Source of the DNA: Trifolium pratense
Taxonomy: Eukaryota; Streptophyta; Magnoliopsida; Fabales; Fabaceae
Direction: 5' to 3'
Assembly: GCF_020283565.1 (NCBI RefSeq)
Contig: NC_060063.1
Location: forward strand, 25,102,777-25,166,776
DNA length: 64,000 nt
Of the stretch, positions 24,086 through 35,665 are shown piece by piece. The stretch's first letter is position 1; each line of letters starts with the position of its first letter. The position numbers and the translations under genes are program-made. The notes below the pieces were generated by a model that was given only the letters and a program-made list of their open reading frames with translations, had not been told where the DNA came from and ran no database searches.

Positions 24086-24218
24086 CACTACTAGAAAACT
24101 CGCCTTTAGCGACCAATTTAGAGACCGATTTTGATGAAAATCGGTCTCTAAATCCATTAGCGACCATCTAAAATCAGTATCAATGACCCTGGTCGTTAAA
24201 ATTTCCGGATGAGTTTTG
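24086..24218 (+). mobile_element. CACTA transposon terminal fragment
   Basis: It starts CACTACTAGAAAA, the typical CACTA terminal sequence. A perfect 12-bp hairpin follows (GAGACCGATTTT, loop GATG, AAAATCGGTCTC; 24121-24148), with repeated AGCGACC motifs of the subterminal kind. The other terminus is not seen. It joins helicase sequence near 24219. Confidence 0.7.
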
Positions 24219-25026
24219 GATGTTAGCGATGGAGAAATTGAAGATGACAACGACAATGATTTATAACTTGACATTCCATCATATTTATTGATTCCAAATT
24301 CATGTGATCCTCTTGCTTCTATCGTTGAAAGCACATATCCCCAACTTTTATAAAACATGAACGATATAACGTGTTTCCAAAATAGAGTTATATTAGCTTC
24401 TAAAAATTCAATAGTCGACACAATAAATAATTATATGTTGGATTTAATTCCTGGTGAAGAAAAAACATATTTGAGTTATGATACTCCACTCACACAGACT
24501 GTAGATGGTCAAACATCATATTCCCGAATTTTTGAACACGATTTTTATGTCGGGACTCTCAAATCAAGAGTTGAGACTTAGAGTTGGAGTTCCTGTTATG
24601 CTATTAAGGAATTTGAATAAAAAATTAGGATTATGCAATGGGACAAGACTTATTATTACAAGATTGAGAAAACGTGCTCTTGAAGGAAAAATTATTTCAG
24701 GACGTAATATTGGTGATCATGTTTGCATACCTAGATTTTCTCTGACACCATCTGACGTAAGAATTCCTTTTAAATTTTAATAGAGACAATTTTCTTTAAT
24801 GATTTCTTTTGCGATGACTATTAATAAGAGACAATCTTTAAAGCATGTTGGGATATATCTTCCGTCGCTAGTGTTTTCACATGGTCAGCTGTATATTGCG
24901 ATTTCAAGAGTTACTTCTAGAGAAGGATTAAAAATATTGATCATCGACGATGACGGCGAAGATACGACTAAGACTTCGAATGTGGTCTATAAGGAAGTCT
25001 TCCGTAATATATCTTCTTTTGTATGA
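24219..25026 (+). pseudogene. Helitron PIF1-type helicase, C-terminal fragment
   Basis: The frames give LDVSDGEI, SIVESTYP, NMNDITCFQNRVILA and MLDLIPGEEKTYLS, then LRVGVPVMLLRNLN, NGTRLIITRL and TPSDVRIPF. SFAMTINKRQSLKHVGIYLP, FSHGQLYIAISRVTSR and NVVYKEVFRN end it. These are in the order of the C-terminal half of plant Helitron helicases. Stops interrupt it near 24292, 24346 and 24778, with a frameshift near 24505. The conserved SQGQS of helicase motif VI is shortened to RQS. The Rep and N-terminal helicase parts are absent. Confidence 0.85.
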
Positions 25027-25175
25027 ATATTTATCCAAAATTATTGTTGAACTATCGTTTAATGTTACTCAAAAAATTTCATATACCTTATGTTATTGCA
25101 ATTATCATATCGTAATTTATAATTACATATCTTACAACTAATTAGACCCGTGCACCGCACGGGTCGATGTTCTAG

Positions 25176-25857
25176 TAATAATATAAGCTTGTATACACAA
25201 CCAAACCCTAAACCTAATTTTTTTCCCTCCACTTTTATACTGCAGTTTTTTTATTAAAAAAAATACAATTTTGCCTTGACTAAGATTTGAACCCAAAACC
25301 TTTCATTGCAATACAACATTTCAACCGCTATGACAAGTAGACAAGTTATGATTAAAATCATGTCTACAAAGTGTTAAACACCATCAATTTTCATAGGAAA
25401 GATTTCATACGACAATTAAGCACCATCATTAATCATCGACGATGACGGTGAATATACGACTAAGACTTCCAATGTAGTCTACAAGGAAGTCTTCCGTAAT
25501 ATACCATAATTTCCTTTGTATGAATATTTATCCAAAATTATTTAATGTTACTCAACTTTTTTCATATATCTTTCATTATTGCAATTATCATATTTTGTTT
25601 TATCATTACATCTTTTTGACTTCTGTTTTTAGGACTAGAAGTTGGTATCTCTTTTTGTCCTACGCGTTTTGCTTGGACTCCTTCGGTTAGGTTTATGTCC
25701 CCCAGTTTATGTATATATTTTTTTAATAATAATATGAGCTATACGTGGAGGATGGGGAAAGATATAATCATGTATATCCCTACCGTGATATCTAGATGCT
25801 CTTAATTTATCAAAAAGAAAAAAATAGACTCGTGCACCGCACGGGTCGATGTTCTAG
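25176..25857 (+). mobile_element. Helitron deletion derivative (unit 2), head-to-tail with unit 1
   Basis: It begins with AATATAAGCTTGTATACACAA, the unit 1 left-end sequence (first bases missing), and repeats the unit 1 5' region to about 25430. It then jumps to the last helicase codons (about 25430-25502). The 3' end repeats the hairpin GACTCGTGC-ACC-GCACGGGTC (25827-25847) and CTAG (25854-25857) before T. It is thus an internally deleted sibling. Confidence 0.75.
25620..25826 (+). mobile_element. Possible LINE 3'-end fragment inside Helitron unit 2
   Basis: The text around GTCCTACGCGTTTTGCTTGG, CTTCGGTTAGG and an A-rich end (ATCAAAAAGAAAAAAATAG) has the look of LINE 3' UTR sequence with a tail. 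No coding motif is left and no target duplication was found. Confidence 0.3.
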
Positions 25858-28147
25858 TTAAGTACTATATATTACTATTGATTAATTTATATCATTTAAC
25901 ATTTTGACTTATAATCTTCACGAGGGGAACATCAAGCATGTACTATATTTTCATATTCATTCATCAAGCTATCATGAACCAAATGAAGAGCCCATAGACC
26001 ATCATATACTTTGAGAAATAGTTTGTACTTTGCACGTCTTTGAGCATCTTCAAACCTACAATATTATAACAAAATACTAAGTGTTATCAACAAAATTAAT
26101 TTATTGTTTTCACATGTGATTCAACTAGGACCAGCTACTCTACGGTCAGTTTGTATTTAATTCTTCACCAACTTAAAAAAAAATGCCAATTGATTTTTCT
26201 ATTTCCATATCTTCTTTTTTAAAGTATAGCTGTTTTACTTCCCCCTCAATAAAAGTATTGGATTAGATATTAAAATGGGTTTTTATATCTTAATGATATA
26301 TTATCCATATTATATGAAAGCTATATATTGAATGTGATCAAGTTGTTGTCTTCATGTCCTTAAAAGTTGACCCATTATTTAATTATCACTATGAAAAATC
26401 AAAGTAATTGTTTTAGGAGAATACTGAGTATTATGGAGTTTAATTGAGTATCAATATTCTGTAGATTAAATTTAATATTATGTTATTTTCTATTCTGTAG
26501 ATAAAATATTTTAACTTATATTAAAATAAATTTAAATTTTAAATATTTGGTGCACTTTTTTATGGTTATTTGAATAGTGAAACAAGAAAATAGGATAACC
26601 ACCGTAACGATAACTCTTGGTTTTCTAATATATTACTAAAGAAAAATGTAAAGTATATATAATTATATATAACTAAAATAATGTGGTCGGAGTTAGGGAA
26701 TTTGCGGTGGCGGAGAGTACTTCCCGGATTCCCGCCCCGAAATATTTTCAGGGGAACTTTTCCGTCCAACCCTGTCCCTGTGGGAAAAAAATTCGACTTT
26801 GGAGCTCCGAATAGATAATTCCCACGAAAAACTCCGTTAGTAGATACAAATTGACATCTCTACATCTTTTTCTACTCAATTATATTTAGACTGAAATACA
26901 TTTTTGGTCTTTCTATATTTAAAAAAAAGTTTTAATCCTTATTTTAAAAACTGGTTTTTTGTCTCCTAATTTAAATTTTTTTTCTTGAATTTTGGGATCC
27001 TTCATCTCATTTTTGGTTTTTTTTTTTTTTTTTTGATAATCTGGATTTTATTTTTATGATGTGGCTTGTGTTTAATATATGCATATTTCTACTGACGTCG
27101 ATATTCAATGTGGTTTGATAAATGTAGCCATGTCATAAATGAATATATGACATCATAAAAAATGACCAAAAATTATAACAAGAGACTAAAATTAAAAAAT
27201 ATGAAATAAAAGTTAAATTGGACAAGAAAAAAAAAAACCAACCAAAACTTTTGTAAATATAGAGTGACCAAAAGTTCATGTAAAAACTAGAATAATTGTT
27301 ATACTTTATATGCAAGATAAATATTAAAATTGGTCTCGTAAGTCTTATCTCAACTGACAAAAAATATCGAAATTATTAGACCGGACATCGTGATCCTATT
27401 TTCAGTGAATTTACCATTTCATCTAAGACAAGAAAAAAGAGAACTGCTATCCTCAAACTTCCTGACAATTAAACGTGGCTTGTTGTATGATCGTGTGATG
27501 AAAAGAGTTCGTCAGGAAGTTTGAGGATAGCAGTTCTAAAAAAATACTAAAATTGTTATGTCATATATATGTGACGTAACAAGAGATCAATCTCCCATTT
27601 TTTTTTCTCTATAATTTCAGTTATTATACATTTTTTTGACAATCATATAGTATAATAATAAAGACTTCATCTCAACACAGAACACACCTTGCATGTCTTA
27701 ATTCAATGATCTTCTCCATCCCAATAATTTATTATAGTTTCAAGCCACAAAAGCTTTCTTCTCTTTTTATCTTCTCTTCTTTCTTTCTTTTTCTTTTGCA
27801 TTAATAAAGTCACAAAAGCTTAAGAGGGAACAGTTTCAAATGATTTTCAGCTAAACACTAAAGTTATTATTACATTTTCAAAAAAAATTCAAATTCAAAC
27901 CAAAAAATAAAAGGTAACATTATGGGGACCGTTGCTTTTTCTTTCTTTTTCTGTTTTTTTCTTACCGTTGCATATTTCATGTTTTGGAAATTAACAGTTT
28001 TTTTAGTCTTAGAAAGTTCTCAAATAATCCATTTTTTTTAGTTTCAATTTCAATAGCAGGAACATTCTTTGACAACTTTTGCTTTTTTGTTAACAGAACA
28101 ACACAACAACTTAATCATGTTTTCAGCTTTTTCTTTTGATCTATCAC
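25858..28147. other. AT-rich intergenic DNA with foldback remnants
   Basis: No gene recognised. About 26890-27290 has facing ends (TTTTTGGTCTTTCTATATTTA and TAAATATAGAGTGACCAAAAG) like a degenerate MITE. About 27335-27430 resembles the 3' part of the SINE at 43985-44110. The perfect inverted repeat 27440-27537 is listed separately. The last 300 bp are likely RopGEF promoter DNA. Confidence 0.5.
27440..27537. repeat. Perfect 27-bp inverted repeat with 44-nt loop
   Basis: Left arm 27440-27466 (AGAACTGCTATCCTCAAACT...) is exactly complementary to right arm 27511-27537. The spacer shows no pairing. It could be a very short MITE or the source of a small-RNA hairpin, about 700 bp upstream of the RopGEF start. 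Confidence 0.85.
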
Positions 28148-28157
28148 TTTATAAAAT
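28148..28157 (+). promoter_or_regulatory. Candidate TATA box of the RopGEF gene
   Basis: TTTATAAAAT lies 96 bp before the ATG at 28254. An acceptor-like TATATGCAG ends at 28231, so a 5' UTR intron with an upstream promoter is an alternative. Confidence 0.4.
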
Positions 28158-28253
28158 CATTGTTTGTTCACAAGTTATCATTTGAGTACAATTTTTGACA
28201 CAACTTCAATGATTTTTTATTATATATGCAGGTGTTAAGAAAATTGACTTAAA

Positions 28254-31200
28254 ATGGATAATTCATCAAATTTTGACTCAACTTCTTCAGTGGATCAAAA
28301 TGATCATTTAATTAGTGAAACTCCTGAGTACTCACCATTCAGCGGCGATTCTTTCGCGTATTGTCGGAGTAATTCCGAGGTTTCGAACTTATCTGAGGCT
28401 ATTGATGACAATAGTTATGCTAGTGACCCTCCACCTTCACCATGGATGAGTGTGAAACATGGAGCTGTTCTTTCAAGGTTAGGAATGAAGCAGAGAAAAC
28501 ATTCATTAGATGATAAATCTGATGATCTTGATCTATTGGAGACAGGTTTGTTAAATGTGTGGTTTTATGTTGTATGAATAAGTACAATTGGATAAAGTGC
28601 TTATTCATATAAGTGCTTAATCATAAGCTTTTATAGCATAATTGCTTATTCATATAATTGATTACGTGTTTATATACCATAAGTGCTAATTCATATAAGT
28701 GATTACATGTTTATAGCTAAGTGCTTATTCATATAAGTGATTATGTATAAGCTATTTTTACAACAAAAGAAGATAAAAAGTCAAAGTGTTTTTGTATGAG
28801 TTATATGTTGTTTCCATAAGCTATCTTGGACAGCTTGTGGAAGTAAGCCTAAAACGGCTTATGGACATGTCATAAATTGTTTCCAGAACCTCGCCTAAAC
28901 AATTTTATAAGTGTTTATGTAAGATCAAATAAGTCAATCCAAACAGAACTTACATAAAGTTTGTGGATTTTTGCAGAACTTGAAATGATGAAGGAAAGAT
29001 TTTCTAAGCTTCTTTTGGGGGAAGATATGTCTGGTGGTGGTAAAGGTGTTTGCACTGCAGTAACAATATCAAATTCCATTACCAATCTCTATGGTAATTT
29101 TTTAATAGTAACAAAGCAATGAATGTGCGAGCGGTTGTCACAATATATGAATGTATCATTCGTTATTTAGTTGGGTTCTAAGATGTGACTTCCATTAGTC
29201 ATTTGATCGATAAAATAAAATTACTAACGAAACACACACTTGTTGATGTTTTTGTAATTTCGATACATTCAGATACTATGGTGACATCGGCTCACACATT
29301 TAGAGACCAGAGTGACTATTTACTCGTAATATGTTTGTTTGTTTGTTTACTATTTGGACATGGAATTTGCAGCAACTGTATTTGGACATAATTTGAAGTT
29401 AGAGCCTCTAAAGGCTGAGAAGAAAGCTATGTGGAAAAGAGAAATGAATTGTCTTATGTCAGTGTGTGATTACATAGTAGAATTTGCCCCAACTGCACAA
29501 TACTTGGATGATGGTACAATTGTGGAGGTGAATTATTTCTGAACCTTAACGAGGCTCATTATGCATCTTATACTCTTATTAATCTATGTAGCACGGACAC
29601 TCCTTAGACTAGACGTGTCCTGATGTTGGACACGCGTCAATGTCAGACACGACACGATAGACACATATGATTACGTTGAATTATATCATTTTCTTAATTA
29701 TTATAGGTGCCAACGTGTCGGTGTCATGTGTGGTGTTTGTGTCTGTGTCCGTGCTTCATAGATATTAATTAAGAATTTATAGCATAAACACTTATCATAT
29801 AAGTGCTTATGTATAAGCTATTTCTATAAAAATAGATAAAATAAAGTAAAACTATTTCCATATACACTATAAGTTGTTTTCATAAGCTATCCCTGAGAGC
29901 TTGTGGAAATAAGGTGAAAAAAGTGGATGTGTCATAAGTTGTTTCCATAAGTTTTCTCAAACGATTTCACAAGTGCATATCCTTGTAGATAAGTCCAAAT
30001 AAAGTCAATCCAAACAGGTCATAATGTGTCTAATATAATTTCCGACGATATATTTCAGATGATGACAAGTAGACCAAGGGCAGATATTTATATCAACCTT
30101 CCAGCTCTACAGAAGCTTGACACAATGCTCATTGTAAGATAAACTTCAATTTCTTTTTCAATGCGGCATCATTGTTTTCATCGACAAAGGCTATGTTCTT
30201 ACAACAAATGAATGCTTTCTTTTTACAGGAAATCTTCGATAGTTTCCAGGATACTGAATTTTGGTATGCAGAACAAGGGAGCATATCAGGGAATTCTAAC
30301 CGTAGTTCACATTCGAGTGCCGGTACGCATTCAAAGGCAGGCTCGTTTCGAATTATTGCTCAAAGAAAAGATGAGAAATGGTGGTTGCCGGTTCCTTGTG
30401 TTCACACTGGTGGCCTCTCTGATAAATCAAGGAAGCATTTGATTGAGAAAAGAGATTGTGCTAATCAAATTCATAAAGCAGCTATGGCAATAAATAGCAG
30501 TGTGCTTGCTGAGATGGATATTCCGGAAACATACATGGCAAATCTTCCTAAGGTTAGTCCTCATTTGGTCATGCATTTTTAAGACTTCTCTTGTTTCCTA
30601 AGTTTTGGTCTAAATTTCATAAGCTTGTTAATAAAGCAACATTTAACGAGTAAATCAGTATTTTAGTCCTTCAAATTATAACGGTCAGTTAATTTAGTCC
30701 CTAAAATTTACAAAATAGTAATTTAGTCCCATGAGTTGAACAATGTCGGTTATTTTTACAATGCCGGTGATTAGTATTTAAACACAAGGTGTATTCCGAT
30801 CAGTATGGTTCAAGGGTAATTTTGTAAACTAGACCATAATATTTAAACATAAGTTGTAATCTGTAAGCCTAAGCTTGAATAATTCAAACCGTAGGCGTAA
30901 TTGGCCACATGAACTTCGTGATCAAATCTCGTGTGTTTTTTGTCTGCATTTTTTCGTATTTATTTTCTTTTGAACTAGGATTGTTGTTCTATCACACATG
31001 TTTTGTCAAAATGAACAAATTATTTTTCTGACCCTTTCTCTTTCGAAACATTATTTTCTATTAGAGTGGAAGATCAAGTCTAGGGGACGCAATTTATCGC
31101 TACATGCATTCTGCGGACAAGTTTTCACCCGGCAACCTTCTTGATTGCCTCAAAATAAGTACAGAACATGAAGCACTTGAACTAGCAGATAGAGTTGAGT

Positions 31201-32133
31201 CGTCAATGTACACATGGAGACGTAAAGCTTGCTTAAGCCATTCAAAATCTTCATGGAACAAAGTAAAGGAATTTATGGCTGACACTGGCCAAAGTGACAA
31301 AAACTTTGTCTTAGCTGAAAGAGCCGAGACTTTATTGTTTTTCTTGAAACAAAGATATCCTGAACTTTCACAAACCTCGTTGGACACATGCAAGATTCAA
31401 TACAATCAGGTAGGTTTTATTGGTTATGTATATATTCATATCATATATGCAACAAATAATATTGAAAATGAGTTTAATAACTATGCACCGATGGATAGTA
31501 TAAAAAAGTTTTACATAGACTTTCAATCATACTTCATCGTGAAAACAGTGGCAGAAATATCGATCTACATTGTGAGATATGATTGGATAAATGTATAAAC
31601 TTTTTCAATCTGTTGATGCTTGGTAAAACCAAATCAACCATTATAATCATAAAACTGAACCGAATTGCTAATGGTTCATCTCGAACTGAACTGGTATAAA
31701 GATTCGGTGGATCGTGCTTCCAAACTGAACTATACTGATTCTATGTAGACCACACTATACCAAATTGCTATTATGAATTGATACTAGGACTTAAACAAAA
31801 CCAAAAACCGAAACCAAGATGAATATTAAGACAGTTGAAAAAACCTAAAAAGAACCGAACCATAACAGATAGTTCGCGAGTTCAGTTCAGTTCAGTTCGT
31901 GAGCTTCAGGTCATAGTTTGATTCTTTTCATTGCAATACAATATAATGCAAAGCAATTTGATTCAGATAGTTTTCATTGCAATACAATATAATGCAATAC
32001 ATGAAATTGTGTTTTGCAGGATGTAGGAAAAGCAATACTAGAAAGCTACTCAAGAGTATTAGAAGGCTTAGCATTCAACATTGTTGCTTGGATTGAAGAT
32101 GTTCTTTGCGCAGATAAATCAATGAGGAACTAA
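28254..32133 (+). CDS. ROPGEF: Rop guanine nucleotide exchange factor (PRONE domain), 7 coding exons
   Basis: It activates plant Rho-type GTPases (Rops) by exchanging GDP for GTP at the plasma membrane, in polar growth and receptor-kinase signalling. Coding exons: 28254-28545, 28977-29093, 29373-29527, 30059-30133, 30229-30552, 31065-31409, 32020-32133. All use GT/AG and keep one frame of 474 codons (473 aa). Residues 1-97 form a variable Ser/Asp-rich head. The PRONE domain runs from [15 protein letters not shown] (residue 98) nearly to the end. Visible blocks are [43 protein letters not shown] (the WW motif that contacts the nucleotide site), [12 protein letters not shown] and [16 protein letters not shown]. 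The C-terminal tail after PRONE is almost absent, whereas many RopGEFs have a longer regulatory one. Which paralogue it is cannot be told. Confidence 0.95.
28587..28965. mobile_element. MITE-like repeat in RopGEF intron 1
   Basis: It shares CATAAGCTAT, TGTTTCCATAAG and AAGTCAATCCAAACAG with segments in RopGEF intron 3 (29770-30025), the BUD13 5' UTR intron (36955-37190) and the KTI12 5' UTR intron (45245-45385). Multiple 'AAGTGCTTATTCATATAAGTG' motifs form internal repeats. Superfamily not assigned. Confidence 0.6.
29586..29762. mobile_element. Foldback MITE in RopGEF intron 3
   Basis: The ends GTAGCACGGACAC and GTGTCCGTGCTTCATA are inverted. A shorter relative at 44713-44810 has a 9-bp target duplication, which suggests a Mutator-type MITE. 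Confidence 0.65.
29770..30030. mobile_element. MITE-like repeat in RopGEF intron 3
   Basis: This is a second copy of the repeat in intron 1 (AAGTGCTTATGTATAAGCTA, CATAAGCTATCCCTGAGAGC, AAAGTCAATCCAAACAGG). Confidence 0.6.
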
Positions 32134-32296
32134 AATGTATAAAAACCATTGTGTTCTTCTATTCAAAACTTTCTTTTGTAAACCATAACTTTAGGATAAC
32201 TTAGATAGGTAATAGATGATTGCATCTAAATTACAATTAGTTTTCAGTGGTATTGCATAAGAAAATTTTCACTTTCATTTTGAGGAATAATTTTTA

Positions 32297-32654
32297 GGCT
32301 TAAATGGTCTTTCGGTCCCTGTAAGTTGGCGTGTTTTTGTTTTTAGTCCTTGTACCTTTTTTTTTTAGCAATTCATCCCTGTATGTTAAAATCTTTTGGT
32401 TTTAGTCCCTAAAGTTAAAATCCGTAGGAAAATCCACATGAAAACCTGCGGATTTGCCTTTGAATTTTCCAGCGGATTTAAAATCTGCATGTTTCCTGCG
32501 GATTTGCCTGCAGATTTTCCTACGGATTTTAGCTTTATGAACTAAAAGTAAAACACGTCAACATACAGGGATGAATTCATAAAAAAAAAAAAAAGATACA
32601 AGGACTAAAAGCAAAAACACGCCAACTTATAGGGACCAAAATATCAATTAAACC
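32297..32654. mobile_element. Foldback MITE after the RopGEF gene, TA flanks
   Basis: The outer arms (GGTCCCTGTAAGTTGGCGTG and CGCCAACTTATAGGGACC) are inverted over about 60 bp, with TA on both sides (32295-32296, 32655-32656). An inner foldback AAAATCCGTAGGAAAATC / GATTTTCCTACGGATTTT lies at about 32417-32530. The total is about 360 bp, non-coding. Confidence 0.75.
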
Positions 32655-33449
32655 TAATTTTTATAATATTCTATTTCAAAAAAAAAAGTATTGTGAGTGT
32701 AATTGTATATTGAGCAACTAATTTTCTATCCTTGCCATTTGTTTAAGATTAGAACAGGGTCCCTGCTAATAAACACATACATTTCTAACCATTTTTATTT
32801 CATTTTCTAGGTTTTTAGAACTAATAAATTCCAAGAATTTTTATTTGGAACTTTGTTTTAAGATGATACATGAATAAAGATTTCGAAGATTGATGAAGAA
32901 CTGTGTGAGATTTTTTATTCGTGATATTTTTGAATAAAGTTTAAATAATTTGTTGATTAGAACATGTCGCTAAAGTGTCACATAAAACACATTTTAACGG
33001 AGTTTGATGAAAAAGTGCAATAAAACAAACATCATAGGATTTAAGGGTATGTTTGTTTCGAGGGAAAAAAAGAAGGAGGAAAAAATAATTACGGGAACCT
33101 AACTTTAATTCAAATTTATTCATTGCTAAAACTTGAACGTTGGACCTCCAGATCTTTAATCCTTAGTTTAACTAATTTAATCAATTGAGTTATTCATCTT
33201 ACCTCAAAAAAGTATAAGTTTAAGAGTGCAACCTAAGAGGGGGGTGAATTAGGTTTTATATCTATTTGGATATTTTTAGAGATGTTATGGTAATTTTATT
33301 TTTCTTGAAGGTTTGTGATGAATATATGAATGAAGTGCAGAAAAATAAAAGTGCAGGGAAAGAGAAAATGGACACAGGAGATTTATAGTGGTTCCCCTAA
33401 TGGTACGTCCACTCCCTTCACACCCCGTGAAGGATTTCACTATGAACTT

Positions 33450-33690
33450 TATAAAGTGGAATAAGAGAACAATCCTCTCTTTTTCACTCTGTTGCTTCCA
33501 ACAATCCTGGACAGCAAGGTGATTCCCTACAAAGTGAAACAAGAGAACAATCCTCTCATTTTCACTCTCTTGCTTCCAACAATCCTAGACAGCAAGATGA
33601 TTCCCCTTATAATCTCTTCAAAGTGAAACAAGAGAACAATCCTCTCTTTTTCACTCTCTTGCTTCCAACAATCCTGGACAGCAAGTTGAT
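33450..33690. repeat. Three tandem copies of an approximately 80-bp unit
   Basis: Each copy contains AGAGAACAATCCTCTC, TTTTCACTCT and TTGCTTCCAACAATCCTGGA, with starts near 33450, 33531 and 33619. It lies in the presumed LTR retrotransposon remnant. Confidence 0.85.
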
Positions 33691-35454
33691 GTATTCAAAA
33701 GGTAGATTCTTTCACTTAAGAAAGTACAAATCATGAAGTGAAAAAACTTGTGGATGAGAAAAAAAAAGTACTGCATGATCTTTATTAAAGACATGCAAAG
33801 ATATTATAGATTAATAAAAAATGACTTGTTTAAAGTACTGCATGATCCTAAACATAATGTAATATTGGTTCTTTATTTTGAGAGAGGAATTATGCTAATG
33901 CAACGATGAATCACTTTCACAAGTGGTATAGTTTTGACAAATTATCTACTGAATATGAATTTTACGAAATTCACTTTTGAATTAAAATTTGTAATTTTTA
34001 TTGTTTTTACGTGTCTAAAGTACATATCAAATGATTTTCAATTTTTGTTATTATTTATATGGATGATCATATTTAATAAATTTACAATATGATGAAGAAT
34101 TTGATAAAATTTCTATTTGTTATAATGTTATTCATGACTGGTTCATCATGGATTATTTGATGAAGTGGTTCATATTTGAATTTGCCTGATAAATTAATAT
34201 ATTGGAGATATATTTTGAATTAAATACATTAGATCTTGAATTATTGGAACTGTTAGATTATCATGTTGTGAAGAAAATGAGATAAAGGCTGAAAATAAAT
34301 CAGAAGCAGCAGATATAAAAGTAAGATTGATTGAAACTCATGTGTACTTGAAAATTGAGTGCAAATAAAGACATGGCTAATTGATAAAGGTTATTTTTGC
34401 TTTAGAGAATCTTAGGCTATATATTCTTCACGTGAACATCACATTCTTGGCTAGGATTTTAAAAGATGTTAACATTTTTTTCTACCTCCAAAGTAGTAGA
34501 TCCAAGCTTTGATTTCTATAAATTCAAGGGCAAAAATGATTAGTTATTTTTCTTCATCACTCCATAAAAAAGCATCAGAATAAATAGAAGGAATGAGTTC
34601 AACATATTGTTTACCTTTTTAATCCCCTCCATCGGAACTGCTTTACAAAGAACGAAAGAAAAATGGTATTTTTGAGCTTTTGGATGAACAATGGTTTCTT
34701 ACTTTTTTTCGGTTCAGAAAGTGGAGGGAGAAGAAGTGTTCTTTTGGATCAAAACTGTTATGATTTGACACCAATGACTTTGTGGTTCAAATTTTGGTTG
34801 GAGAATGTGAAACAATTTCCGGAAATTACCAAATTGGTTCCATTGTTGCCCTTATAGATTGAAATCGTATTTGCAATACAAAAGGGCGAAATTGTCATTA
34901 ACGCGAAAGTTTGGCTTGGATCAATGAGAGAACTTTCATCAATATATTGCCATTTTACCCCCAATTGAAGGAGCAAACAAAAACGAAAAAAAATTAGACT
35001 TAAGGGCAAAAATGGTTTTTAACGATCATCTTACTTTCTTAGATTACTAGTAGACTAGTAGATGTAAACTGAGTTTATATACACTAATGTAAACTTAGTT
35101 TTGTATAGTTTATGTAAACTGAATTAACTTGAAACTTTTTTTTTTTTTAACAAGCAAATTAACGTGAACCTTTTAAATTGAGTGTAAGTGTAAACTAAGT
35201 TTACCGAAGGTTATGTGAACTCAGTTTACTTAGTTATATAAAGTCAATTTTGGAGCAGTGGTTAACCGCAGATTACATATACTAACCATTGAAATCACAC
35301 ACAAACATGAAATCCATGAAAAGAGAATGTCATAGAAGAAATTTGCTCTTTAGGCCCCTCTTGTTGCTCCAAGCCCCCAAAAATCCCAAAATACCCCTCA
35401 TTTTTGGTCAGGATAGTTTGGGTGATACAATCCGAAATACAATAAACCCAGAAA

Positions 35455-35665
35455 ACTCTTATATTCCTTTTGTAGAAACCAAAAACGCTTACATTCCTTT
35501 CCTAGAATCCAAAATCAGGTCTTACAACACTAAACTCAGAAATTCTCTTATATTCTTTCGTAGAATACAAAAACTTTTATATTCATTTTGTAGAATCGAA
35601 AAACTCTTACATTTGTTTTGTAGAATCCGAAATAAGGTCTTACAGCATTAAACCCAGAAATTCAT
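35455..35665. repeat. Degenerate tandem repeat, unit about 30 bp
   Basis: Variants of CTTATATTCCTTTTGTAGAA followed by CCAAAAAC recur about six times, and a larger unit ending GTCTTACA(A/G)CA(C/T)TAAAC recurs twice. Non-coding. Confidence 0.7.

Larger units (their letters stand above)
23382..25175 (+). mobile_element. Helitron remnant (unit 1) with helicase fragment
   Basis: The right end has the Helitron signature: a hairpin GACCCGTGC-ACC-GCACGGGTC (25145-25165), then GATGTT and CTAG (25172-25175), followed by host T. The left end TCTCTTATATTATAAG (from 23382) follows an A, fitting A/T insertion without target duplication. The interior has a PIF1-type helicase C terminus (24219-25026), a captured SINE-like segment (about 23480-23570) and a CACTA end (24086-24218). 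The Rep domain is missing, so it is non-autonomous. Confidence 0.78.

Noticed and set aside
28254..28577. 107-codon single-exon reading of RopGEF exon 1
   Set aside because: The last codons read through a GT donor; splicing to 28977 continues the PRONE protein in frame.
33450..33690. CRISPR-like appearance of the repeat blocks
   Set aside because: Direct tandem copies without unique spacers, in a plant nuclear genome.
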